From assembly GCA_964595785.1 (NCBI GenBank), contig CAZQRO010000007.1, positions 1-34,961 of the forward strand: 34,961 bases of DNA, read 5' to 3'. The position numbers and the translations under genes are program-made. Within the stretch, counting starts at the first letter, position 1; each line of letters opens with the position of its first letter. Source of the stretch: Bovifimicola sp964595785 (GTDB lineage: Bacteria; Bacillota; Clostridia; Lachnospirales; Lachnospiraceae). The notes beneath the pieces were generated by a model. The model did no database searches. It was not told the DNA's origin and was given only the letters and a program-made list of their open reading frames with translations. Shown here one piece after another: positions 14,253 to 21,063 of this stretch.

Positions 14253-14906
14253 CTAGTCTTTCATTAATTTTGGCAAATCGTGTTTATCAAGTACTACAAT
14301 GAAAGAATAATCTGTTCTAATAGGAACATCGGGATCAAGGTTCATGAGTATTTCATCATCTTTTCTGATTCCGATAACATTAATCTTTTGTTTCTGACGA
14401 AGGTTAAGTTCTCTTAAGGTTTTGCCAATCCATTCAGGACGGGCTGAAATCTCAATCATTCGAACCCTGTCTGATAATTCAATAAATTCCTTAAAATTAC
14501 CGGATATAAGACTTCTAGCAACACGTATACCTGATTCTTTTTCAGGAACAATAACCTTATCAGCACCTACTTTTTTGAGAATAGTAGCATGAATCTGGTC
14601 ACCTGATTTAGCAAGGATATATGGAACACCTGCCTCTTTACAAAAGATGGTTGCCATAACACTGGCATCTAAGTTACCGGTGATGGCAATTACAACACCA
14701 TCCATATTAGACAGTCCAAGAGATTCTAATGTTTCTACATCACATACATCGATTTTCATGGCACGGGTCACATATGAAGCAATTTCATGAACTTTCTCTT
14801 CATTACTATCAAGAGCTAAGACCTCTGCACCGGTTTGAGCAAGTTCAAGAGCAACACTTTCACCGAATTTTCCTAAACCAAATACTGCAAATGTTTTCTT
14901 TTTCAT
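14253..14906 (-). CDS. ktrA: KtrA/TrkA-type potassium channel regulatory subunit
   Basis: This is a cytosolic 217-residue RCK protein that gates a KtrB/TrkH channel. The N-terminal Rossmann domain has GLGKFG (10-15) and the acidic residue ending strand 2 (Asp33), which bind ATP/ADP or NAD(H); the RCK_C domain follows from about residue 135 (RMIEISARPEWIGKTL, DYSFIVVLDKHD). In other Firmicutes RCK_C binds c-di-AMP, which is established for the family but not shown here. The channel gene ktrB lies upstream on the same strand, 175 bases away. The gene has no ribosome site at usual spacing; instead it carries the structured leader shared with two other genes in this window. Confidence 0.93.
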   Translation of the reverse strand: MKKKTFAVFGLGKFGESVALELAQTGAEVLALDSNEEKVHEIASYVTRAMKIDVCDVETLESLGLSNMDGVVIAITGNLDASVMATIFCKEAGVPYILAKSGDQIHATILKKVGADKVIVPEKESGIRVARSLISGNFKEFIELSDRVRMIEISARPEWIGKTLRELNLRQKQKINVIGIRKDDEILMNLDPDVPIRTDYSFIVVLDKHDLPKLMKD

Positions 14907-14998
14907 ATTTTATACCAAATCTTTCAATTACAATCTTATGTATTGAAAGATACAAACACAATGGAGTAAAGAATTGTGTTTGTAATTTTCCTTTCCAT
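14907..14998 (-). promoter_or_regulatory. Structured leader RNA, copy A (before ktrA)
   Basis: Read on the minus strand: GAAAGG (plus 14990-14995); stem 1 of ACAAACACAAT and ATTGTGTTTGT (plus 14973-14983 and 14952-14962); TCTTTCAAT (plus 14942-14950) able to pair with ATTGAAAGA (plus 14920-14928) as stem 2, or with the 5' GAAAGG. GAAAGA lies exactly 13 bases before the start codon, followed by TTTGGTATAAAAT. The copy has ATT where the other two copies have the ATG of a small ORF. It lies between ktrB and ktrA, so it would tune ktrA within the operon. Confidence 0.75.
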
Positions 14999-15081
14999 AT
15001 TTTCTTCTTTAAATCTTAAATCTTTTAATTCATATCAATTTATCATGCAAATCCCTTAAAATGACAATCAGGGACAAAATT

Positions 15082-16464
15082 TTATCCAACAGTAATATCT
15101 TCACGTGGAAATGTGGCTAAACCATATTTGCTTTGCCTAGAGGTAAATATAATTGGCAGTGTCATTGGACCAATTCGTCCGGCATACATGCAGATAGTTA
15201 AAATGATTTTTCCGGGGATATTAAGAGTGCTGGTATAATCTCTTGTTAATCCAACGGTACCGACTGCACTGGCAGATTCAAACATAACATCTAATAAGTC
15301 TCCGCCACAGTAAGTCAGCAGTAAGATAACTCCGGTAAATACAAAGCATAGACTTACAAGCATAACAGCAAGAGCTTTTCGCATGGTTCTGTTTGGAAGG
15401 CGGCGTCCGAAAGCCGTTCCGTATTCTTCACCACGAACAGCGGACATGGCAGCAATTATTACAAGTGCAAAGGTTGAAGTCTTAACACCGCCGGCTGAAC
15501 CAACTGGTGAACCACCGATAAACATAAGTATGATACAGAACAGAGCAGTGGTAGCCCTCATATTTTTCTGCGAAAAAGTTAAAAACCCGGCTGTTCTGGT
15601 GGTAACTGATTCAAAGAATGAAGCCATTATCTTTTGTGGAAATGATAATAATCCAATGGTTGAATCATTAGAATATTCAAATATAAATACAAAAAATGCA
15701 CCTGCTAAAATAAGAGCAATTGTTGTGAATAGCACAATTTTCGTATGAAGGGTAAGGCGGTTAAAAAAAGCCATTCTAGGCATTTCCTTGCTTTTAATGG
15801 ATTTGAATACTCTAACAACATCAAACCATACAATAAAACCAATACCACCCATAATAATGAGAAACATTGTAGTAAGATTTACATTTATATTAGTAATGTA
15901 AGGTGTAAGACTCGAAGGTCCTATTACATCAATACCGGCATTACAAAAAGCAGAAACAGCAGTAAAAACTGAAATCCATAATCCTTTTGAAAATCCAAAT
16001 TCAGGAATGAAAGTAAAACAATAAAGTAATGCGCCTATTCCTTCTATTGTAAATGCACCCAGAATAACACGCTTGGTAAACTTTACAAGTCCGGTCATAG
16101 TGCTGAGATTATATGCATCCTGTAATAATAGTCTGTCTTTTAATGTAACTTTTCTTCTTAAAAGTAATAAAAGTGAAGTGGAAAAAGTGACAATTCCTAG
16201 TCCGCCAAATTGTATGAGAATAAGGATTATAAATTGTCCAAATAGACTCCAGTGTTCAAAAGTATTAACAACTACAAGTCCGGTCACGCACACGGAAGTT
16301 GTAGAAGTGAAAAGTGCATCAATGTATGGTGTATACGTTCCGTCTGCCGATGAAACAGGCAGCATCAGTATAACGGAACCAATGATAACTGCGGAGAAAA
16401 ATCCAAGAGCAATCATCTGGGTAGTAGATAAGGACAGTTTATGATTTTTGTTAGTTATACTCAT
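15082..16464 (-). CDS. ktrB: KtrB/TrkH-type potassium transporter channel subunit
   Basis: This is a 460-residue membrane channel with the four M-P-M repeats of the Trk/Ktr/HKT family. Filter regions are visible in order: TTSVCVTGLVVVNT, SAFCNAGIDV, SVTTRTAGFLTF and SASAVGTVGLTRDYT, each with its filter glycine; the gating loop region GGSPVGSAGGVKTSTF lies before the last repeat. It transports K+ (often with Na+) across the membrane and needs the RCK subunit encoded downstream. The length fits KtrB better than the longer TrkH. The ATG has no clear ribosome site; AAAGGA lies over 30 bases upstream. Confidence 0.93.
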   Translation of the reverse strand: MSITNKNHKLSLSTTQMIALGFFSAVIIGSVILMLPVSSADGTYTPYIDALFTSTTSVCVTGLVVVNTFEHWSLFGQFIILILIQFGGLGIVTFSTSLLLLLRRKVTLKDRLLLQDAYNLSTMTGLVKFTKRVILGAFTIEGIGALLYCFTFIPEFGFSKGLWISVFTAVSAFCNAGIDVIGPSSLTPYITNINVNLTTMFLIIMGGIGFIVWFDVVRVFKSIKSKEMPRMAFFNRLTLHTKIVLFTTIALILAGAFFVFIFEYSNDSTIGLLSFPQKIMASFFESVTTRTAGFLTFSQKNMRATTALFCIILMFIGGSPVGSAGGVKTSTFALVIIAAMSAVRGEEYGTAFGRRLPNRTMRKALAVMLVSLCFVFTGVILLLTYCGGDLLDVMFESASAVGTVGLTRDYTSTLNIPGKIILTICMYAGRIGPMTLPIIFTSRQSKYGLATFPREDITVG

Positions 16465-16586
16465 TCTTAATACCGATTTATTTTTGTTAAATAAAATCCT
16501 TTCAATTTCATATTATTTGTTTTGTCAATATATCAGATAGAAGCAAATAAGGCATAAGTAATATTACTTTTTATCAGATATGCTAT

Positions 16587-16614
16587 ATTATAATGCTTTT
16601 TAATTAATTTGCAA
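16587..16614 (-). promoter_or_regulatory. Candidate ktrB promoter
   Basis: On the minus strand, TTGCAA (plus 16609-16614) and TATAAT (plus 16587-16592) are 16 bases apart. It would give a leader of about 115 bases. The rest of 16465-16680 is AT-rich with nothing else I can support. Confidence 0.45.
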
Positions 16615-16682
16615 TAAAAAAGTAAATAATTGATTGGAAATTAACGAATCTAAAAAACTGCGAAAACTGAAGTGAAAAATAA

Positions 16683-16711
16683 TTGACAAAAAAATAGTTA
16701 GATGGTATCAT
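16683..16711 (+). promoter_or_regulatory. Promoter of tRNA-Leu
   Basis: TTGACA (16683-16688), 17-base spacer, TATCAT (16706-16711), placed 26 bases before the tRNA. Confidence 0.7.
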
Positions 16712-16737
16712 AATCAAGCACGTTAATATATGTGAAT

Positions 16738-16817
16738 GCGGATGTGGCGGAACTGGCAGACGCGCTAGACTTAGGATCTAGTGGGAGACCGTGCAGGTTC
16801 GATTCCTGTCATCCGCA
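16738..16817 (+). tRNA. tRNA-Leu (anticodon UAG)
   Basis: The acceptor arms GCGGATG and CATCCGC pair perfectly; the anticodon stem CTAGA/TCTAG encloses the loop CTTAGGA with anticodon TAG at 16772-16774; a class II long variable arm and GGTTCGATTCC T-arm follow. A is the discriminator base. CCA is not encoded. It reads CUN leucine codons and stands alone with its own promoter and terminator. Confidence 0.97.
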
Positions 16818-16821
16818 TTAT

Positions 16822-16858
16822 AAAAAAAGATCATAACCGAAGGTTATGGTCTTTTTTT
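16822..16858 (+). terminator. Terminator of tRNA-Leu
   Basis: CATAACC and GGTTATG form the core stem around GAA, extended by an A-run before and seven T after (16852-16858). Confidence 0.92.
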
Positions 16859-17187
16859 ATAATCAGAATAACAGTTGCGAGAAACGGCTGCAAGTTGCAG
16901 CAAAGAGTAAAACAAGTCAAAGAAAATATGGCAGATAATTTGTAAAAATTACCAAAAGTTACAAAAAACGTGCAGTTTATTACATTAACGGTTTTTTTGA
17001 CTATGGTTGTGTTAAGATACATTTAAAAGAAGATTCAATATAAGATGAACCTTGTCTTGAAACTAAAAAAAGAGAGATAATAAATTAAGAAAGGATTAAC
17101 AATGAGATATGTATATTTTTATTTTTTGAATTTTTGAATTTAAAAGTAAAACATAATAAATATTTATTGCAAAACGATAAAAACATA
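16859..17187. other. AT-rich spacer without a recognisable gene
   Basis: No supported coding frame is seen in about 330 bases. A small perfect hairpin, GCTGCAA/TTGCAGC (16887-16901), lacks a T-run. Only very short frames occur, for example a 10-codon one at 17102. Confidence 0.6.
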
Positions 17188-17215
17188 TTGACATTCAAAA
17201 GAATCAGTGTATAAT
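17188..17215 (+). promoter_or_regulatory. Promoter of the DUF2975/XRE/DUF4173 operon
   Basis: TTGACA (17188-17193), 16-base spacer, TATAAT (17210-17215). The transcript would start near 17222 and carry leader copy B. Confidence 0.82.
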
Positions 17216-17277
17216 AACAAATAAATAAAGAGTAGGGTAAGATTATAAAAAGATAATTTTGAATAACAAAAAAAGCA

Positions 17278-17369
17278 GAAAGGATAATGACAAACACCAA
17301 TATTTTAATTATTGTGTTTGTGTCTTTCAAAAGCAGTAAAGATTGTGTTTGGAAGACTTGGTACAAATT
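17278..17369 (+). promoter_or_regulatory. Structured leader RNA, copy B (before the DUF2975 gene)
   Basis: GAAAGG (17278-17283); stem 1 ACAAACAC (17290-17297) with GTGTTTGT (17314-17321) around 16 bases; TCTTTCAAA (17323-17331) pairing with TTTGGAAGA (17348-17356, one G-U) as stem 2, or with the 5' GAAAGG. GGAAGA lies exactly 13 bases before the start codon, followed by CTTGGTACAAATT. Sequence and layout match copies A and C. Confidence 0.78.
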
Positions 17370-17373
17370 ATGA
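17287..17373 (+). CDS. Possible 28-residue leader peptide embedded in copy B
   Basis: ATG at 17287 opens a 28-codon frame through the whole structured leader. It begins MTNTNILIIVFVSFKSSKD and ends WYKL at the TGA 17371-17373, which overlaps the start codon of the next gene as ATGA. Copy C has a similar but shorter frame (22825-22878, MANTALLKIVFASFKFR), and copy A can be read as ITNTILYSIVFVSFNT from an ATT codon. GAAAGG ends only three bases before the ATG, which is a close spacing. The similarity may simply follow from the conserved RNA, so translation is uncertain. Confidence 0.35.
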   Translation: MTNTNILIIVFVSFKSSKDCVWKTWYKL

Positions 17374-17849
17374 ATCAGTTAAAAATGTCGTATATGTTAA
17401 AAGGAATAGTGATAGTAATCGGAGTGATGGGAGCATTATTTTTTGTTTTAATGATGCCAATGTTAGCTAACGATTGTAGAAGAAGTTACAGTGAAGCTGC
17501 ATATTTATATTGGCCGGGACTGTATTACGGATGGGCAATCGGAGTTATCTGTTATCTTGCACTTTTTCAATTCTGGAAGATATGTGTAGAAATTGGCAGA
17601 GATAATTCTTTTTCAAAAGAGAATGTCAAATCACTTAATTTAATTGGTTATCTTGCAATTGCAGCAGCCTGTTTATGGTTTGCCGGATTAATAGTATTAA
17701 TTGTATTAGGAATGATTAGTATAGGATTTTTTGTACTTATGTTCATGGCGATAATTGTAAGTATTTCAATTTCAATAATAGCCATTGTGCTGTCACATCT
17801 TGTAGATAAGGCATATGCTTTAAAACAGGAAAATGAACTAACGATATAG
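17370..17849 (+). CDS. DUF2975 family membrane protein
   Basis: This is a 159-residue protein with four predicted membrane helices: about residues 8-32, 50-75, 90-115 and 118-145. The second helix region carries CYLALFQFWKICVEIGRDNSFSKENVKSL, a segment typical of DUF2975 proteins, which are usually encoded directly before a small XRE regulator of the YozG type, as here. Function unknown. The ATG at 17370 follows the conserved leader tail; a longer frame from TTG 17343 would run through the RNA element and is unlikely. The frame has no ribosome site at normal spacing. Confidence 0.87.
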   Translation: MNQLKMSYMLKGIVIVIGVMGALFFVLMMPMLANDCRRSYSEAAYLYWPGLYYGWAIGVICYLALFQFWKICVEIGRDNSFSKENVKSLNLIGYLAIAAACLWFAGLIVLIVLGMISIGFFVLMFMAIIVSISISIIAIVLSHLVDKAYALKQENELTI

Positions 17850-17926
17850 TAAATGATTATAATTAAGATGAACATTTTGCAGATAAATTGGAGTAGTTGT
17901 TGTCTATAGGGAAAGGAAATGTAAAT

Positions 17927-18136
17927 ATGTCAATTATTATTAATATAGATGTAATGTTAGCAAAGCGGAAAATGAGTGTGACAGAATTATCTGATAAAGT
18001 TGGTATTACTATGGCAAATATTTCTATTTTAAAAAATGGAAAGGCCAAGGCTGTTAAACTAGATACACTAGATAAAATATGCGAGGCATTGGAATGTCAG
18101 CCGGGCGATATTCTTGAGTGGAAGGATGAGAGATGA
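17927..18136 (+). CDS. Small XRE-family (YozG-type) transcriptional regulator
   Basis: This is a 69-residue helix-turn-helix protein covering only the Cro/C1 DNA-binding domain: MLAKRKMSVTELSDKVGIT, then MANISILKNGKAKAVKLDTL and ICEALECQPGDILEW, the last being the usual end of this family. It pairs with the DUF2975 membrane protein upstream, a recurrent Firmicute arrangement in which the membrane protein is thought to influence the regulator. The ATG at 17927 is nine bases after AAAGGA; the frame's upstream TTG at 17897 is less likely. The next gene starts two bases after its stop. Confidence 0.9.
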   Translation: MSIIINIDVMLAKRKMSVTELSDKVGITMANISILKNGKAKAVKLDTLDKICEALECQPGDILEWKDER

Positions 18137-18137
18137 T

Positions 18138-19586
18138 ATGGATAGGAAGAAAATAAAAGAATTGTTTATCGAAAGCATAATTTTTGGACTGATATTTACA
18201 ATTTGTTTCTACAATAATGTGACGGGAGCTGCGTGTGTGGTATTTGCGATAGTATTGGGCATAATGTTAATTAGAAAAGAACTGAAAAATAAAGGCAGAT
18301 TGAGAGTGAAAAGTTATTTTAATATAGTATGCCTGATATTGTTAAGTGCGATTGCAGTTTTTTCAGACAATGATTTTGTTAATATAGCCGGCAAATTAAT
18401 TTTCATAATAGTTGCAATCAAATGGCTGCTGCATATTCATTATGAAGTAGAAAATATAGAATTTGTAAGAAATATTATTGTATTTTTGAGTATTGCATTC
18501 AAGGGGTTAACTGAAATTATATCACCCTTAAATGACTATTTAGAATATATAAAAAGCGGGAAAGGTGAAAATGATGTTGGGAATACAGATAATGGAAAAA
18601 AGAAACAGATTCTATTAGGAATACTAATGGCAATTCCAGTGCTGTTTGTAGTAACTATGCTGCTGTCAAGTGCAGACGCAGTATTTGGAAATATGGTTTC
18701 AGGAATCTTTAGCGGTTTAAGTAGTATAGGTACATTGATTAAAGTAATTATATTTTTTGCACTTGGATTTTTCATATACTATTGCATTGAGAGAACAATG
18801 TTAAGAAAAGAAATTGTGTTAGATAATGTTGAGATTAATAAAAAAAATGCCGTTACCGGAATAACCTTTACAACGATTATTTCAATTGTATATATAGTAT
18901 TTTCATTTATACAGATAACTGTGTTGTTTACGGCAGGTGAGAGTATGCTGCCGGAAGGGTATACCTATGCAAGATATGCAAGACAGGGTTTTTTTCAATT
19001 ATTATTTGTGTGTGTTATAAATGTAATAATGGTAATAGCATGCAGATTAATGTTTAGCGAAAATAAAGTTTTAAGAATAATATTATCTGTAATTTCGGGC
19101 TGCACATATATTATGATGGCATCTTCGGCTTATAGGATGATATTGTATGTGAAAAATTATGATTTATCATTTTTAAGGATACTTGTTTTATGGTTTTTAG
19201 TTGTATTAGCAGTGATAATGGCAGGTGTAACAGCATTTTTATACAGGGAGACTTTTCCTCTGTTTGATTGGATATTATATACGGGAACTGTGTTATTTAT
19301 TGTATTTGCATTTGCAAGACCGGATGCAGTTATTGCAAAATATAATATAGAGAATTTTAATGAGAATAGTGACGCATATTATCTTATGGGAAATTTATCT
19401 TATGATGCTGTTTCTGAAATTATTGGAGGCTCAGTTAAATTAGAGAATATAAATGAAAAAGAGATTGCTAATTATTGTAAGGATATAGTAATATCATATG
19501 AGAGAGAGTTCAAAGGAGATATAAGAAAATTCAATTATTCGAGATATGCGGCATATAAGGAAGCAAAGGAATATGTAAGACAGTAA
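18138..19586 (+). CDS. DUF4173 family multi-pass membrane protein
   Basis: This is a protein of about 482 residues with around eleven to twelve hydrophobic helices. The conserved segment TYARYARQGFFQLLFVCVIN (near residue 275-295) is the hallmark of the DUF4153/DUF4173 group of membrane proteins of unknown function. A hydrophilic tail of ~90 residues follows the last helix. I chose the ATG at 18138, two bases after the XRE stop, implying translational coupling; ATG 18126 and TTG 18114 lie inside the XRE gene. Its last codons and stop are tandemly repeated downstream (19569-19644). Confidence 0.85.
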   Translation: MDRKKIKELFIESIIFGLIFTICFYNNVTGAACVVFAIVLGIMLIRKELKNKGRLRVKSYFNIVCLILLSAIAVFSDNDFVNIAGKLIFIIVAIKWLLHIHYEVENIEFVRNIIVFLSIAFKGLTEIISPLNDYLEYIKSGKGENDVGNTDNGKKKQILLGILMAIPVLFVVTMLLSSADAVFGNMVSGIFSGLSSIGTLIKVIIFFALGFFIYYCIERTMLRKEIVLDNVEINKKNAVTGITFTTIISIVYIVFSFIQITVLFTAGESMLPEGYTYARYARQGFFQLLFVCVINVIMVIACRLMFSENKVLRIILSVISGCTYIMMASSAYRMILYVKNYDLSFLRILVLWFLVVLAVIMAGVTAFLYRETFPLFDWILYTGTVLFIVFAFARPDAVIAKYNIENFNENSDAYYLMGNLSYDAVSEIIGGSVKLENINEKEIANYCKDIVISYEREFKGDIRKFNYSRYAAYKEAKEYVRQ

Positions 19587-19644
19587 AGTAATACGTAAGA
19601 CAGTAAAGTAATATATAAGACAGTAAAAGAATATATAAGACAGG
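19569..19644 (+). repeat. 20-bp tandem repeat of the DUF4173 gene's 3' end
   Basis: The block ATAAGACAGTAAAGTAATAT (with small changes) recurs with period 20; TAAGACAG begins at 19576, 19596, 19616 and 19636. The first unit holds the terminal codons E-Y-V-R-Q and the TAA. The last unit runs into AGGAGAG, the ribosome site of the aldo/keto reductase. Confidence 0.92.
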
Positions 19645-19657
19645 AGAGATATTTTTT

Positions 19658-20578
19658 ATGAAGACAATTACACTTGGAAGTACAAAAATCAAAGTACCAG
19701 CCATTGCAGTTGGATGTATGAGACTTACATCATTAAATGAAAATGAAGCAGAAGCATATGTTATGAACTGCATTGAGCAGGGGGCATACTTTTTTGACCA
19801 TGCGGACATATATGGTGGGGGAGAATGTGAAGAAATATTTGGAAAAGTTTTAGCAGAAAATAAAGGTATTCGAAAAAAGATGTTCTTGCAGTCTAAATGC
19901 GGAATTGTGCCGGGAAAGATGTATGATTTATCTAAAAAATATATATTAGAAAGTGTAGAAGGAATTCTTCAAAGACTGCAAACGGATTATCTTGATATGC
20001 TGCTTCTGCACAGACCAGATGCATTAGTTGAACCGGAAGAAGTTGCAGAAGCCTTTGAATTGTTAAAGAAATCGGGAAAAGTAAAGTATTTTGGAGTATC
20101 TAATCAGAATCCAATGCAAATACAGCTTCTACAGAAATATGTAAGTGCTCCTCTGCTTGTTAATCAGCTTCAATTCAGCATTCCTGTATCTAATATGATA
20201 ACAAATGGAATGGAGGTTAATATGACAACGGAGGGAGCGGTAAACAGGGACGGAAGTGTTCTTGATTATTGCAGATTGCATGATATTACCATTCAGGCGT
20301 GGTCTCCTTTTCAAAAGCCGGGATGGCAAGGACCTTTCATTGATAGTGAAGATTATGCTGAACTTAATGATACACTTGCACAAATCGGAGAAAAATATCA
20401 AGCGGATAAGACAATGATTGCAACTGCATGGATTTTGCGTCATCCTGCTCATATTCAGATGATTGCAGGAACGACTAATACTGAGCGTATGAAAGAAATT
20501 GTGAAAGCCACGGATATTGAACTTACAAGAGAAGAATGGTATCAGATATATTTATCAGCAGGACATATATTACCATAA
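19658..20578 (+). CDS. Aldo/keto reductase, YdhF-like
   Basis: This is a cytosolic NADP(H)-dependent oxidoreductase of 306 residues with a TIM-barrel fold. The catalytic tetrad is visible: Asp47 and Tyr52 in FFDHADIYGGGE, Lys80 in LQSKCGI, His118 in LLLHRPD. Cofactor-binding segments WSPFQKPG and AGTTNTERMKEI lie near the C-terminus. It resembles the E. coli YdhF group; the substrate is unknown. The ATG at 19658 lies 10 bases after AGGAGAG. It directly follows the repeated end of the DUF4173 gene, so read-through from that operon is possible. Confidence 0.92.
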   Translation: MKTITLGSTKIKVPAIAVGCMRLTSLNENEAEAYVMNCIEQGAYFFDHADIYGGGECEEIFGKVLAENKGIRKKMFLQSKCGIVPGKMYDLSKKYILESVEGILQRLQTDYLDMLLLHRPDALVEPEEVAEAFELLKKSGKVKYFGVSNQNPMQIQLLQKYVSAPLLVNQLQFSIPVSNMITNGMEVNMTTEGAVNRDGSVLDYCRLHDITIQAWSPFQKPGWQGPFIDSEDYAELNDTLAQIGEKYQADKTMIATAWILRHPAHIQMIAGTTNTERMKEIVKATDIELTREEWYQIYLSAGHILP

Positions 20579-20587
20579 ATATTTTTC

Positions 20588-20616
20588 TTGACTTTAAGTT
20601 ATCAGTGTGCTAATTT
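20588..20616 (+). promoter_or_regulatory. Candidate promoter of the proS T-box transcript
   Basis: TTGACT (20588-20593), 17-base spacer and TAATTT (20611-20616) preceded by TGC, an extended -10 form. The -10 match is weak. Confidence 0.45.
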
Positions 20617-20629
20617 ATATCATATATCT

Positions 20630-20946
20630 AACGGCTATGAAGAGAAATAGTAGATTTTATGAAGATTCCAGAGAGAAGATGGTTGGTGTGAATCTTTATC
20701 GGAGTAATATTGAACCAGTCTCAGAGCTTTGAACCGAAATTAATGTGAATTGAGAGTAGGCTTCAACGGAATTCCACCGTTAACGGGAAACAGTATTTTT
20801 ATTTACAGAATGGTAATTGTTTGGAATTATCAGGATGGTTCAAGGTAAATGATACTGGTTGAGTGCAGTTGTACTGAATTTAGGTGGTAACACGGATAAG
20901 ATTATTCGCCCTAAGCTGATGTTTATATTGGCTTAGGGCATTTTAT
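20630..20946 (+). promoter_or_regulatory. Proline-specific T-box riboswitch upstream of proS
   Basis: This leader senses uncharged tRNA-Pro. Stem I shows the AGTA motif (20649-20652), AGAGAG and GGTTGGTGTGA of the distal loops, and the specifier strand TTGAACCAG with codon CCA (20715-20717), closed by GAGA/TCTC. The T-box sequence is AGGTGGTAACACGG (20882-20895), whose TGGT can pair with the tRNA end. The terminator uses GCCCTAAGC (20908-20916) and GCTTAGGGC (20931-20939) before ATTTTAT. With uncharged tRNA bound, the antiterminator forms and proS is expressed. Confidence 0.93.
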
Positions 20947-21063
20947 ATGTGCATTATATTGCATATGAAATTATGCCTACCCAATATAAAATGCTTTGCA
21001 TAAATGCACTTAGTGAAAATGTAATGATTGCAACAAGAATAATAATGAAAGGTAATGAAAAAA

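Noticed and set aside
17343..17369. Nine extra N-terminal residues of the DUF2975 protein from a TTG at 17343
   Set aside because: These bases are the conserved leader tail shared with ktrA and csoR, where the equivalent frame contains stops.
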